Below, piece by piece: positions 1 to 12,007 of a stretch of DNA of 64,000 nt. The notes beneath the pieces are model-generated. The model was not told where the DNA came from, did no database searches, and saw nothing but the letters and a program-made list of their open reading frames with translations. Every line of letters begins with the position of its first letter. Position 1 is the stretch's first letter. The position numbers were made by a program, and so were the translations under genes. The DNA is from Symsagittifera roscoffensis (lineage: Eukaryota; Xenacoelomorpha; Acoela; Convolutidae), in contig NC_087063.1 in the NCBI RefSeq assembly GCF_963678635.1, positions 73,679,617 to 73,743,616 of the forward strand. Direction: 5' to 3'.

Positions 1-2336
1 CAGAACCCAATCCGGTGGCTTGATGTGCTAGGAAACCCATTGCTTATCACCAAAAGATTTGAGAACCAAATTTCGGCAAATCACAATCTTTTGAAACTGG
101 TGATTGAGCTGAACCAAAAGAAAAACCCAATGGCGTTTTTTTAGTAAGTCATCCATGAAAGTAAGTCTCAAGTTTTCTTTCTTTACAATTAATTTTTTAT
201 AATTATGTGAAAAATCAAACAATATTGGTAAAAATTTCTAACGATCAAAAGATTACGCCTTTCCATACATCTTTCAAATCTGCACAAACCAACCAAAGGC
301 AGAAGAGTACACTCCATCTGTTAAGTTGAATTAACAATGAATTGAAAAGAAAGGTCATATACTTAAACACAAACATCTGTGACAACAGGACAAACGGGTC
401 AAAAAAATTGGCTCTAGACTCAAAACTCCTTAGCAACCAAATTTCTGAAACAAATAACAGATGCCAATTAGTAATGAGCTAAAAAGCAGCGTGGCCCTTA
501 TACTATCAGGTAAATGCTACGGAAAAAACTAGTTTAGCAATATAGATCTCAATTACAACTGCAAAAAACTGAAACTGTGCAACCTGAAGAAGTAAACAAC
601 CTTTCAATTAAAGTTAAAGTTTAATTTCAAAGTTTTTTTTACCTGGGAAATATACTTATCCTTCGCTAAGGCTTCTTCTAGGCAAAGCCTTATCTCCCTC
701 TCGTTGCCGCGACAACCGTGTGCTATCCTCGACTAAATGTATTTTAGTCAGCTTAGTTAAGAGTGCAGTTAAAAATTCTGTAGTTTGATCGTCGGTTCAA
801 CGAGAGCGTCATTTGCCAGAAACTTGATCGGTTGAAAATTTATATTTGTGTCAAAAGCTTCATTTGATTATTAGTTTTTGCTGTTATCATTACGTGTGTT
901 TCAGGTCACCCAACACTTGCTATAAGAAAAACCGCAGAGCAAAAAATGTTCCTTTAAATGCTTAGCGACAGATAACTCGAATTTTACTTTCAAAAGGATA
1001 TCTTTCTCAGACAAGGTACTGGTAAAATTTTCATGCTAAGCAGAAAATCAATTCCGTTAAAACAAAAACCCAGCGAATAACTTGCCATCAAATTCAAAAT
1101 TGTTTTTTTATCCGAACCCTTATTTAGTGTACCGGAAGAACACAATAAGCCTTAAGCTTCGAAAATGAACGTTCAACTGCGGACTATCACTTCTTTTTGA
1201 GATGATATAGGCTGACACTATTCTTTTTAATTGATTTATAATCCTACAAAACATTGTTCAAAGACACTCTTACAGATCCTGACCAAAAACAACAAGAATA
1301 TATCTGGGACCCAATTTCATCTGTCAAAGGAAACAGACCTCTGGAATAAGCTCTGGAATTTGGTCTGACATCAAGAGTTTGGCAACACTTTCACGTCGAA
1401 GATGAGCTTTTGTATCTGGACATTCAGGCAGCAATCCATGGGGCATTTTTTTCATTTCTTCACAAAACACACCAAGGGTAATGTGGGATGAAATTCTTGG
1501 CCAAACAAATCTGGTGGCCGCAGAATTATATAACAGAGAGATATACCATTACTGCAAGCCCTGTTTGCAACGTCAGAAAACCGATAAATATCGCACAGTT
1601 ATAGCGGAAACTTCACTCACGATTTTATTCAAAAAATCTTTTTTTCCAAATACAAGGAATGAACCTAGTTTTTGCCGGACCATTAGACACGTTCTGGTGA
1701 AAAGAGAAAAAAAATGATCGTTCTCAATTTTCGCGTCTGGAACAGTGGTTAACAACTCAATAAATCTCTTCATTGTTGAACAATTTCATTTTCCGTTTTT
1801 TCCTTTTCAAGGATTACTGATAATTACTCGGATTCGCTAGCAATTTAGAGTTGGCCATGGGACTTGTTTTTTATCTTGTTTTTTTTTCAAATTTTTTTGT
1901 GAGAAGTAAAAAACTAAAATTGTATTTTGAACATTAGTGATCATAGATCAAATGGGCTTGTAGTACGACTTGTATAAACTGTGAAGGCAAAATTATTGTC
2001 CACTTTCTTCGAAAAAGTTAACCCTATCAGTTATAGAGCTCAGTTATAGTCATAGAATGTGTTTGGAATCCCAAAATCACAAAACCCTCCATCGGGTTGA
2101 CTCATTGTGGAAAACATTGAAGCTGTTCTGTTAATCCACGCTGGAAGGTTTTGATTTCCCTTGATAACAACTTAGATAGGGGTAAGTCATTTCTCTCAGA
2201 AAAGCGCGCAAAACACTAGGAACCGCAAAACGGGGCGAAGTACGGATACCTGGATATGCCTCTTTTACGGACTCCGAACACAAAGAACACTTCGTAAAAT
2301 AGCCTTCAGAGGTTATTTTTATAGAAGAGCCACGAG
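1..2336 (-). CDS. 3' part of an unrecognised multi-exon gene (four exons)
   Basis: Four short open segments on the minus strand carry canonical splice borders and agree in phase: 2336-2250 (acceptor after a pyrimidine tract ending CCGCAG; donor GTATCC), 1457-1339 (donor GTCTGT), 732-643 (donor GTAAAA) and 27-1, which runs off the window. Exon lengths 87, 119 and 90 nt leave phases 1, 0 and 0, and each following acceptor matches. The joined frame has no stop. The first exon carries a C-x2-C pair (KCSLC), the second reads like a soluble helical protein (PHGLLPECPD, LLMSDQIPELIPE), and the last visible residues include PPDW. I do not recognise the family. The start lies upstream of 2336 and was not found; the end lies outside the window. 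The acceptor at 1458 (TTTGTGAAG) is weak, so that exon could begin further upstream. Confidence 0.6.
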
Positions 2337-5238
2337 CTGCGGAAGACAGAGAACCACATTTTAAATTCAAAAATTAGAGTTTTGGGACCATAATGTTATC
2401 TTAGATACCGGACATTTACTTCGGAATTTAGAGTTAATTTTTAAGGGTGAAATATTACTAGGCCCTTTTCAGTTTCCAAAAAAATCATAATCCATCAATC
2501 AAAGATTTATTTACGTTCCCAGTTTTTCTTCAAAAAAAAAAACAAAAGACTATTCGAAACAACGGGCATTCTCCATTACTAGCTCCGAAACTCTCTTTCT
2601 CTCTCTCCTTGAAATTTTATCACTTTTGTTTTTCAATTCTTAACCCTGTTTCATCTAATCACGTCAGTTTCACTTCCAAAATTTTAAAATAAACATTTTG
2701 TACGTTTTCTTAGATTATTGTAGAGTAATCACCTTTAAAAATTTCTCAACTCAAACCTGGCACCTTTTTTTATCTGATAGATACATCAAACTGTGTAGAA
2801 ATTTTCTGACTATTGGTTCGAAAACAATCTTTTGTTTCAAAGCTCTGATTATTGTGCAATCTTTATTTAATTTGTCCATCTAGAGGGCACATAAGTGTAT
2901 ACAAACCTAGTTTTGTCAGTTGCAGTTTTAGGTTAATTTTTTTGGGTAAGGTTGTGAGGTGTTTTAATTACATAGTTCTTAAGACCTGCTTTGTTGATTA
3001 GATTAGTCACTTTTTGCATCAACTGTTGGTCGATCATTCACTGCTTCGGTTTTTTTTGAGAACAGACGTTTTATTTCAAGGCAGTTTATTTTTTTTGTCC
3101 CATTAAGTTGATGTACGAATTTGGAAAAAGCAGATATAGCATCTTTTTACTTTATTATCCTTACCACAAACTTCTTTTCAATCAACTTCAGCAAGGGAGC
3201 GTAAACAAAAAATCGCTCACTTCAGTCTGTTTTTCCAAAATGTACGTTGTAGATTTGATAACTGAGCTAGAAAAAGCAGAAGGATCTGCAATTTTTCGGG
3301 GTTAAAAAGGAAACACGCTTTGTGAAAATAACTATGGTTCTTCGTTTCTTTGTTTACATTTAATTTTATTCGAAAATCCAAACACTAGAAAGCTTAAGAT
3401 AAAAATTGAAGTTATGCGATTGCTCTGTAAGTAGCACAGCAAATTCTGACCACATTCATCAACAAAAACCAATGGTTTTAGTTTTTGTGCCAATGTTTGT
3501 GCGTCATGTAAAAAGAAGGGGACAAAATCTATAAACATTTATCGTTATACGTAGTTTACCAAGTTTTTCTTAAAAATTTAATTACAGCACAAAAATTGCT
3601 CTCAATTTTTCTATTTTTACTTCCTTTTTACATTTTGGAAAAAATCATTTTAGTATTAAAAAAACGCTAAATGAAGCTTCAAAAACAATTTCTTCCAGAA
3701 GCAAAGTATGTTTGATTAGCTTAAACTACCTATTGCTATATAAATAACGTTGCTCGCACGTTATTTGCTCAAAAGGGGACTAAAAGCAGAAAAAATCACA
3801 CACTTTTTTTGATGATTAATTGAGGTAACTGATTGCGCGAAGAACGAAAAGGTAATCAAAGTCAGTTTATGGATTTCCTGGATCAAATTTTGACTGAAAA
3901 ATTGCTGAAAATTATAACTTTGTCAATTTTTCAGCTCTCTTGGGTTTTGAAAGCTTCATAATGTTTATGATTTTCAAAAAACGACGGAACAATATGAGCA
4001 AAGATTTAAAAAAAATATCAAGAAACTCAGCAAAATTGCTTGTTTATGTTTCACTCTGAATACAGTTCGTAATTTTTCAACACTAGAGCTAATTAAGGTG
4101 CGGATTTAGGTCTTTTCGCATATGAATTGAACCTCTCCACGACCTCCAGTTTCTACGACTATAAGTCCACACTACAATATTATTTTCTTTTATCATTTGG
4201 TGTTGGCCAAGCTGTTTTTGCCATATTTTTGTTTGTTAAGATTGGGGCCAAATAGAGTTTTTTAGATAGTTCAAATTAACAATTTGAATGACCCAAGCAT
4301 TTTTGAAAAAAAAATCCATTTTTTTGAAAAATTACTGTCACAGCCTCCCCAATCTTGTTTGTTTTGAAACTCTGCGTCGTAAAAAAGTTATTTTGATGAA
4401 TGCAACATAATTCAGGAAAATTGGATCAACAGTCACTTTTTTGTATTTCGAAACATCCCAAGGTTTCGACTGTCTTATGAGTTTCAATTTCAAATTAAAC
4501 TGCAGCAGTTTTATTTAAGGATAAATAATGGATTTTGCTTTTTCTGTTCAAACAAGTTTTTTTTAAATGTATTCAACTAAAAGTTAACATGACAAAATGT
4601 TGCTTGAGGTGAACAAAAAATTATCAATGTTTCATTTTCAAAATGATCGCACTTTTATTTAAAAATCTCAAACTGCAAAAATAAACAGTTTGTTCCAAAG
4701 TTCATTATCAAAATTTTGAGTTAAAAAATATTTCAGCCAAAATTTAGTCGCAATTAATTCAAAAAACAGGTTCAACATATGAAACCCTTAGAAAAATGAA
4801 TTATAAATTTCAATCTTTTGTTTTGTCTCATTTATCTTTTGTTTCCGCATTATTCAAAATCTGTTCTTATCTCAAACTAACAAGTTACCGAGACAATTCA
4901 ACTGGGGAATAAATTTAGGCTCTATTCGCAAAAAAACTAGTCATTCACAGCATTTACTTTTCAAGGTCAAAATTTTATTAGTCACAATTCCTTGCTGAAC
5001 ACAATTCATGGCGAAAATTGTTTAGATTAACGATATTGGCAGTGCGCATTAAAAAATAGTGGACAAAAGTTTTCAGCAAACGATTGTTGTGAGAAATGGA
5101 ACAAATAATCGCTGAAGCTGAAAAACGTTAAATCTAAACTTAAATTTGAACTTAAAATTTTTTTGATAGAAAAAATTCTCATGGAAGATCTATTGGTTTT
5201 CATCAAGACTATTTAATAGTAGTATAGATTTGTTCCAT
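2337..5238. other. Non-coding stretch, no gene seen
   Basis: AT-rich, with many A and T homopolymers. Short open frames here have no protein-like composition or paired splice sites. The only recognisable piece is a decayed terminus of the TGTTCCGAC repeat family near 3415-3460. A 5' exon of the gene at 1-2336 may lie here, but I could not pick one out. Confidence 0.5.
3415..3460 (-). repeat. Decayed terminus of the TGTTCCGAC repeat family
   Basis: Read on the minus strand, GAATGTGGTCAGAATTTGCT followed by a GTGCTACTTACAGAG stem-loop resembles the terminus at 52615-52643 (GATCGGAACA followed by a CTGTGC/GCACAG hairpin). Only the terminal part is alike; no partner terminus was found. Confidence 0.4.
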
Positions 5239-5490
5239 TTAAGACCAATTATCCACGGGGGAAAGGACCAACACAAGAGCTGTACAGCTCATCACGGCGA
5301 ACCGCTGTTGTGCCCCTGTTTAAGAACTACATGCAATTTTTTTGGTTATTTTTCTGGGCTGGGTAATGTTGCTTCACCCTCAAGCAACGAGCACGGATCA
5401 TGGTGGGCCTCGAACATCCGACCTTTCGATTGAGAGGCAGAGACGTAACCATTTCACCACGGCTCCCTAAGCACTTCACCACCGCTCCCA
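5239..5490 (-). mobile_element. tRNA-derived SINE, with a second SINE head abutting it
   Basis: On the minus strand from 5467 there is a tRNA-like head, GGGAGCCGTGGTGAAATGG, with an A-box-like part and a B box, GGATGTTCGAGGCCC, at 5419-5405. The 3' end of a real tRNA does not pair back and no mature CCA end follows, so it is a SINE head rather than a tRNA gene. A body of about 160 bp follows. It contains the 14-bp palindrome GAGCTGTACAGCTC and ends near 5239. The last ~80 bp recur at 7360-7445, which supports a dispersed family. Immediately upstream, 5490-5468 carries a second, 22-bp copy of the head only (GGGAGCGGTGGTGAAGTG), consistent with nested or tandem insertion. Confidence 0.7.
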
Positions 5491-5610
5491 TTTAACAATA
5501 ATTTGCACTTATTTTTGTGTATGCTGGCGTAGTTGTTGAATTTTGATTCATTGTGAAAATTTTATTTAGTAGCATCATGTAAGCGGTCATTTTAAATTAC
5601 ACATTTGTGG

Positions 5611-5834
5611 AAAAAAAAGATTCTCGAAAAGTTTTTTCAAAAATTCTCTGTGTCGCTTATTTTTGAAATTGTTGTTTTTTCTCGACCAATTTTAGCGAAA
5701 ATTGAAAAAGAAGAAGATATGATCATATCTTCTTCTTTTTCAATTTTCGCTAAAATTGGTCGAGAAAAAACAACAATTTCAAAAATAAGCGACACAGAGA
5801 ATTTTTGAAAAAACCTTTCGAGAATCTTTTTTTT
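5611..5834. repeat. 224-bp near-perfect palindrome without spacer
   Basis: Two 112-bp arms (5611-5722 and 5723-5834) are reverse complements with a single visible mismatch, near 5635/5810. The centre is GATATGATCATATC with no loop. Both strands therefore contain the same open frame over most of the length. No transposase-type terminal motif or clear target duplication is visible. It could be a foldback element, a recent inverted duplication or a library/assembly artefact. Confidence 0.95.
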
Positions 5835-6448
5835 GAGTCTCTTCAGTTTTTTTTTGTGTAGTTTTAATCGCATAAGTTGGGTCTGTTGTCGTCAAATAGC
5901 CCAAGAAGCTTTTCTCTGTTTTTTTTTGTGCTGATTAGAGCTTTCGGGTCAGTCTCTACTATTTGCACAACAAACAGCTGTACCTGTTTATATTTGGATA
6001 CTTGGAGCTTATATATAAGGTAGTATTTTTTCATGTCTGCTTTGATTATGTCTGTACCTTTTCACATCTCCGCCACATCCGATGTTGAACTCGTCACTAT
6101 CTGACTTCCTGCTCCAGTTCATCAGCTTCTCCGACTGCGTTTCGAATCCAGGGTTTGCTCTCCTTTTTGGAGTCATGTCTTGCATCAAAGAAGTTTTCTG
6201 TCTGAATCTGCAAAAGAAAACATAAAACTAATCATTTTTTCTAGATGACAAATCATTTTTTTCGAACAAAAAATCTTCTTGATTGCTAATCATCTTTTTT
6301 GAAAAAAAAACATTCTTGAAAAAAAAACATTCTTGATTGCTAATCAATTGTTTTTGAAAAAAAAATCTAGAACCAAAAAATTCTGGATTGCATCAATTTT
6401 TTTTTCAAAATTAATCTTCAAAAGTCGATTAGGAAAAAATTTGTTCAA
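5835..6448. other. Non-coding stretch
   Basis: AT-rich DNA between the palindrome and the stop codon of the next gene. A small local repeat is visible at about 6279-6345: TTGATTGCTAATCA twice, with AACATTCTTG units between. No poly(A) signal AATAAA was spotted close downstream of the minus-strand stop at 6449. No gene seen. Confidence 0.5.
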
Positions 6449-9400
6449 TTATGCGTTCAAATTAGCATTGAGTTCAACTAACATAGCATTCAAAATTTCC
6501 ATCGGCATCGTAGGTGTGGTATTTTCAAATGTGTTATTCACAGTTTCAGTGATGTTTGGAGGCTTCGGCTTTAAAGTTTCGGCTGAATGGAACTTTGGAT
6601 AGTTTGCTATGAAGTCACCGTCTCCGAGATCGGACACAGCAATATGTTCCCTGAGTGGTTTTGAAATTTCCTGCACATCGCGTCGAAGCACGGTTTTAGC
6701 TAAAAGTTGAAAAAATGAGCAAATCATAGCGCCTTTGTTCGTTGAGCAAATAGAGCAAATTTTGTTGTTGCCGATGTGTTGTTTTTGGATTTTACAAGTC
6801 AAAATCTAGTTTTTGAAAGACACTTTATTCTAGAAAATCTTTGATTTTGCGCCTTTTCAAGTTCGCACAGTAGTTCTTTTGAGAGAAGGAACAACACTGT
6901 AGCGCCAATGTAGACTGGTAACTCAAATTTAAAAAAATCAGAAAAATTAGGAAAAATGAATAGAAGTAACATTAAGATAAATTATAATTTTTTACTAGTC
7001 AGTTGTTAATTTCATATATGGAACTATAATTAACTAATAACTAAATAATCTTTATGCGAAAGTAAACCTTTATGCGAAAAACTCTTATATGAAACTTCCA
7101 TATAAGTTCCCAATGTGGAAATTCGCATTGAGGACATCGGGGGCATAGACACGTTACCTCGGACGTTGGTGATCTTGAACTGGACGAAAGTGAAACAAAC
7201 CTTTTTGACAAATACAATTTTAAACGGTCTGGACAGCTGTAAACTAAAGGACTCAAGAGAAGTTTTAAAAAGTGTTTTTGTTTGCGAAAAACAATTGCCA
7301 TACTGGCTGTTCAGACCGATCACGGCGTTTTTAGGTGTATGCCAAACCTCAGAGCAAGATTAAGACCATTTATCCACGGGGCAAAGGACCAACACAAGAG
7401 CTGTACAGCTCATCACGGCGAACCGCTGTTGTGCTCCTGATTAAGGTTTACTTTTTTTTTGTGGATCAAGATGCACAAAATCTAATTTGATATAAGTGTT
7501 ATTGCGTCGTCACCGAATCACTGATTCGCTGAGTCAGGGCTAACTTCAGTGGTATAAGTGGGCGCTCCGCCCCCCCCCCCCCCTAAAATCCCTACTGGGT
7601 ATTACAGCTCTGAAACAGAATTGATCAGTGTTAATGTGGCGCTGATCAAAGCCTGGGCTCTTTTTCCTTTTCCACCCCACCTCACTCAAACATGAATTTC
7701 ACGGTCTAACAAGCTGTTTTACAAGGTTAATTATGAATACCAAATAGGCTTGTCATAACCTAATTAGTCTGCATGTCAATTTTCATGACAATCGGACAAA
7801 GTGAACAGTAACTTCAATTATAAAAATTTGCTGGTGGGGGGACAAGGAAAAAGAGCCAAAGCATGGTTCATCGATGCCAACCTATGCATTTACATTGATT
7901 CAGCGCTGAATTCTGCTTTGAGTTCAACCGGCGTTACCTGGCTTCTTTCCAAGCCGTTTTTAGTTCTTACTTCACTAAGCTGACTAATATGATTAATCAC
8001 TTACAGAGTAACTTTGATGACCTCAAGGCACCTTCGGATGCTCTTTTGGCTACTGTCACTTTCGGAGCAACTGGAAACGTTGCAAAGAGCGGCTGCAAAC
8101 CATCAACCTCCCAAATAAACCCCGAGAAGTTCTGGTCTCCATAATTCAGTTTCAAAATGGCCGCCTTTTCAGTTTCGTCACATCGATTAGCAGAAGTTCC
8201 ATCGAAAACTCTTTTGGCCGAATCGTAATCGGCGTAACTGGAAGGCGTTTGTTTCGACTTAGCAAACGGGTTTTGTTCGCCGATGCAAAAGCTATTGAGT
8301 TCAGGAATCTCGCCTTTCATGGCCATTTCGCTGTCCATATTCTGAAGTTCTCGTCTAAGTCGAGTAATTTGACGAAAATTTTCGACCAAATATGGCGTCG
8401 AAGGACTAGTTCTTCCAGCATACCGTTCAACTGGCATAACTCCAGATAATGGGCGCTTGTTGATCACGTGATCTTCAGCTTTTTTCTGTACAATTTGTAA
8501 ATTATCTGGTCGTGGAGTAAAGTTTTGTATACTTTTCGGCGAGCCGAAACTTTCGGAGTTTTGAACATGGAATTCGTTCTGCGAGATTGACGAAGTTTCG
8601 ACTGCGTGAGACGCTTGATCTTCTGCACTTGAACAAGATCCTTCTTCACTAGAGTAGACTGACACTTTTGATGGGGCGTTTAGGTTCAAGTTCAAACTGC
8701 AATCTTCTTCAACTGAACTTCTGAAGTTGTTCAGTTTGTTGCGATTCTCGACTGGTCCTGATTGTCTATGATGGGAGTCGCTTGTAATGGAACACGGCGA
8801 TGTTACTGTCTCTGAAATACAAAAGCCTCTTATTAGTCTAAAATGAACTAAAAATTATGAAGCATCCGTTTAGAGACAATGAATGAGGCGACATAAGTAG
8901 TTTTTTCAGTTACGAAAAAATCACCAAAATTGTTTTCATAGTTCAGGGCCAAAGCTTGCATAGATCATGTTCTGTTTTTTTTTTGGATTCGGTATGATTT
9001 TTTTCTCTGAATTCTTGTTCACATTACACTGACAGAAACGGATTGACAATGATCGCGAAGTCAGTCTTATATATAAGGCAATGGCTTTATGTTAAATTGC
9101 ACCCAATTTTACGCTGTTCTGTATAGTTTTTTGAGTGCTTAATTTTTAAGCTCTTTGTGAATTTGGGCAATGATTTGCATATCATCAATAATCAAAACTT
9201 TTTTTCTGTGAAGTCTCAAACGACTAATTTTACCGACAAAAAAACTATCTAACCTCTTAAGACATTGACATCCGCTTCTAAAGTCTTCAATTCGATTGGT
9301 GGCGCATTCTGTATGAAGCATGGAGTCTCCAACAGACTGTAGGCTGCGCAAAATCCATTTTCGATCGAATTATCTGCCACAATAACTTCGCTGCATTTTT

Positions 9401-10931
9401 GAAGAAGCAACTTAATTTGTGGACTGAAAAAAAAAACCAGCCTGAGTAAGAAAAAAGTTAGGGTTCCTTGATTTCCGTCAACAGTTTTGTCGAATATTGA
9501 GTTTCCAAATTTACTCAAATTATGCTACACATAAGCCGAATAGTTTGTTCAAGCTGTTTCTAGAAAAAGCGAAAAAAATCTTGAGTTTTCGAGCATCGAG
9601 TTTTTTAAAATATATTGTATATGAGTTCAACAACATCTGAATCTTCAACTGTACCCTGATTTTTGTGGCTTCAAAGCGGCAGTTTTGTGGCGCCAGGAGA
9701 TAAGAAACAGATTGATGGACACTGAGAACCCCCTCTTCTCAATAACTGAATCGTCCAGTATCATCCAACGGTTTGTACCACATTCCATACAATCATCATC
9801 AATCTGAGAATTAATAATGATCATAGTTTTTGGTTTAATTTTTGATCATCAAATTGATACAGAAGTTTCGGGCGGAAAAGAAATTCAATATCGAGATAAT
9901 TTTTTTATGTCTAAATTTTTTTTTGGTATGTCTAAAGTAAACCAGAAAACGCCAGCTTTGATCCAGCCAAGCATGTAGCAGATAGCTGAGAACATTCAAC
10001 TTTTTTGAAAAGTCTGTGGTAGATAAAAAAGATCCAGGGGCCATTTGACTCAATACAAATGGAATTTTAAATGTAACGGTAAGTATCAAAATTTTGTTTT
10101 TGACACTATTTCAATCTTAAATTTTTTCATCAAGAGCACAAAGTTGGTTGGTACCCATCAGAAAAATTATATGGACCAGGGGCGGATCTAGGATTTTCTC
10201 GAGGGGGGCGGAATTTCAAAAAAATTTCGAAGTTCTGCCGACCTTTTTTTTAGGTCAACCAGATTGATTTTCCGAGCTCTCCTAAGCAGCAATAAAAAGT
10301 CCCTTTTTTGGCAAAAATGGGTCGCAGGCAATAATTTGAAAAAAAAAAACAGGTCAAAATTGCGTTTTTTGGCGCGCACTCCCCCTTTAAATTAGCATTT
10401 ATTGGTGCCCAAGGCGCCTTTAAAGAACTTTAGGGTCCGTCAGCCAAAAAAGGATATCTCAAAATAGTTCAAGGGGGATCCTTTGGGTCGGCAGGGGGTC
10501 AAATCTCTGCGGGGAAAAAAGCGAACGCCCTCCCGCCCCCTCCCTAAATCCGCCCCCTGATATGGAATATCAAATGGTCAATAACATACAAAAAGAATTT
10601 TTTTGCCGCAAAAAATTGATCGTATGTTCAACTATTATTTTCCAATATATACTATTTTTCCCAATGTATGTTTGGTCATTCATGCAGTGAAAAAAAGGAC
10701 CGCTCGATCCAACTTTTTTGCTTCATTTTATTTCAAAACAACAATAATTTATAAATAATCAAGAATAACTTCTTACTATCTTCTCTTGTTGCACAAATGA
10801 ACAAAAGAACTCATTCAATACATCCTGTGAGGCTTCGAAGTCCGAGACGTACAAGTGCGGCAGATCTGGTGCTTTTGTCAACATCTGCTTCAAATCAGCA
10901 ACTTGCTTTTCTGTAGGATCACTCTTCAAAT
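6449..10931 (-). CDS. Unrecognised five-exon gene (5' end not found)
   Basis: Five minus-strand exons fit together in phase: 10931-10777 (donor GTAAGA), 9803-9655 (donor GTACAG), 9423-9254 (acceptor after a long T tract ending TTTCAG; donor GTTAGA), 8811-8005 (acceptor TTTCAG; consensus donor GTAAGT) and 6699-6449, which ends in TAA. Lengths of 155, 149, 170, 807 and 251 nt leave phases 0, 2, 1 and 1, matched by each next exon, giving about 510 residues without an internal stop. Exons 1-3 encode a folded-looking helical region (LYVSDFEASQDVLNEFFCSF; CMECGTNRW). Exon 4 is serine/asparagine-rich and looks disordered, with a short charged helix (ITRLRRELQNMD). The last exon is rich in threonine and proline. 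I cannot name the family. Exon 1 begins with a split codon, so at least one upstream exon is missing, perhaps beyond the minisatellite. Intron 1 contains an hAT MITE. Confidence 0.75.
7360..7445 (-). mobile_element. SINE tail fragment
   Basis: About 85 bp nearly identical to the tail half of the SINE at 5239-5467, including the GAGCTGTACAGCTC palindrome. The tRNA-like head is absent. It lies in the last intron of the five-exon gene. Confidence 0.75.
7570..7584. repeat. 15-nt poly-C run
   Basis: A pure C run directly after GGGCGCTCCG, inside the last intron of the minus-strand five-exon gene (a G run on its transcript). Similar C/G runs sit in the hAT MITEs and at 52840. Confidence 0.9.
10177..10559. 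mobile_element. hAT-type MITE, 383 bp, imperfect 8-bp target duplication
   Basis: It starts CAGGGGCGGATCTAGG and ends in CCGCCCCCTG, the same inverted termini as the elements at 56481 and 57708. Flanks are ATATGGAC (10169-10176) and ATATGGAA (10560-10567), an 8-bp target duplication with one mismatch. CAGGGGCGG-type ends with 8-bp duplications are characteristic of hAT transposons. No transposase is encoded. It lies in intron 1 of the five-exon minus-strand gene. Confidence 0.88.
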
Positions 10932-10973
10932 CTAGAGAAAACAAAAAAAAAACTTGATTAATATACTTTATTA

Positions 10974-11384
10974 GAGGGGCGGATTTAGGGGGGAGGGGGG
11001 GTTCGGACGCCCCCCCCCCCTCAGGGATTCGACCCCCTGCCGACCCAAAGGGTCCCCCCTTTTGAACTTTTTTGAGATATCAAGTTTTGGCTGACGGACC
11101 CCAAAACTTTTTTAATAATACCTATTTTAAAGGGGAGCGCGCGCCGAAAAAACGCAATTTTTTGGTAAATATTTTCCAAAAACTGCCTAAAAACGCCTTT
11201 TTGGCATGTTTTTTCAAAATCTTTCTGCGGCGCATAAATTTTGGCCGATACGGGGATTTTTTAGTGCTTTAAAAGAGCTCGGAACACCAATTTGGTCGAC
11301 CTAATAAAATGGTCGACAAAATTTTTGATTTTTTTTGAAAATCCGCCCCCCCCCACCTCGAGAAAATCCTAGATCCACCCCCTG
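10974..11384. mobile_element. hAT-type MITE, 411 bp
   Basis: Same family as 56481-56924. It begins GAGGGGCGGATTTAGG (first base altered) and ends CCTAGATCCACCCCCTG. Inside are the shared words for this family (GACCCCCTGCCGACCCAAAG and GGAGCGCGCGCC). Flanking octamers do not match, so the target duplication has decayed or a flank has been rearranged. Confidence 0.82.
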
Positions 11385-11970
11385 GGCCGCAATATTCCTG
11401 CTATATAAGCCTTGATGGCATTTTTGAGCATTTTTTTCATTACGCATGCCCGATTTAACTTTCATAGACTGAAAATGCTAGTCATAGAAATCTCCAAACA
11501 TCGGGTTGACCGGAAATCGCTATCAGAACTTTTCAACTTTTTAAGAAACTCAACCTTAAGAATTTTTCAAGAAAACAATTATTTTCTGAAATAAAATCTA
11601 CAAACTAGATTTGTAGAAACTTATCTACAAACTTTTTGAAACTTTTCTCAAAAAATTTTCCTGACAATCAAACACAATTGTTCGACTGTCGCAGATTTCA
11701 ATATCAGATAATTATAGGTAATATCTGCGTTAATTGTTGCCTAGATCAAGTGCATTTTGCACGACAATATTTTGAAAATTTCCATCAGATATATCTCAGC
11801 CTAACATACAACCCATCACGAGCTATATGAACCGACTGAGATTTCTTGAAAAAAAACCTTAAATGATCTTAAACTCGAAAAAATTGATTCTAAACAAAAA
11901 TCAAAATTTCGTCTCAGTGTGACGACACATTGTGCGTAATTTTTTTTACGGAAGTCGCAAATGAACGCAA
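11385..11970. other. Non-coding stretch, no gene seen
   Basis: AT-rich DNA between the MITE and the macro-tandem array. A plus-strand open frame at 11636-11830 has somewhat protein-like composition (paired cysteines), but I found no supporting splice sites or family resemblance. Confidence 0.4.
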
Positions 11971-12007
11971 ATGTTTCTCGAAGTGTCACACCCGACAGAT
12001 TTGAATT

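Noticed and set aside
1481-1717. Plus-strand frame with a CKPCLQRQK cluster resembling a retroelement integrase zinc finger
   Set aside because: No matching upstream histidines or downstream integrase core were found. The minus strand in the same place supplies an exon with fitting phase.
5611-5834. Protein-coding gene in the identical frames on both strands
   Set aside because: The two frames are identical because the locus is a palindrome; the composition is low-complexity and no start or splice context is convincing.
7115-7363. Plus-strand 82-codon frame with protein-like start
   Set aside because: It sits in the last intron of the minus-strand gene and runs into a SINE tail. No splice sites or family match support it, and the complementary strand is open as well.
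9835-10089. Minus-strand frame 9835-10089 as an extra exon of the five-exon gene
   Set aside because: Its acceptor would start with a two-base split codon after a phase-0 exon, which breaks the frame. The exon at 9803-9655 fits instead.
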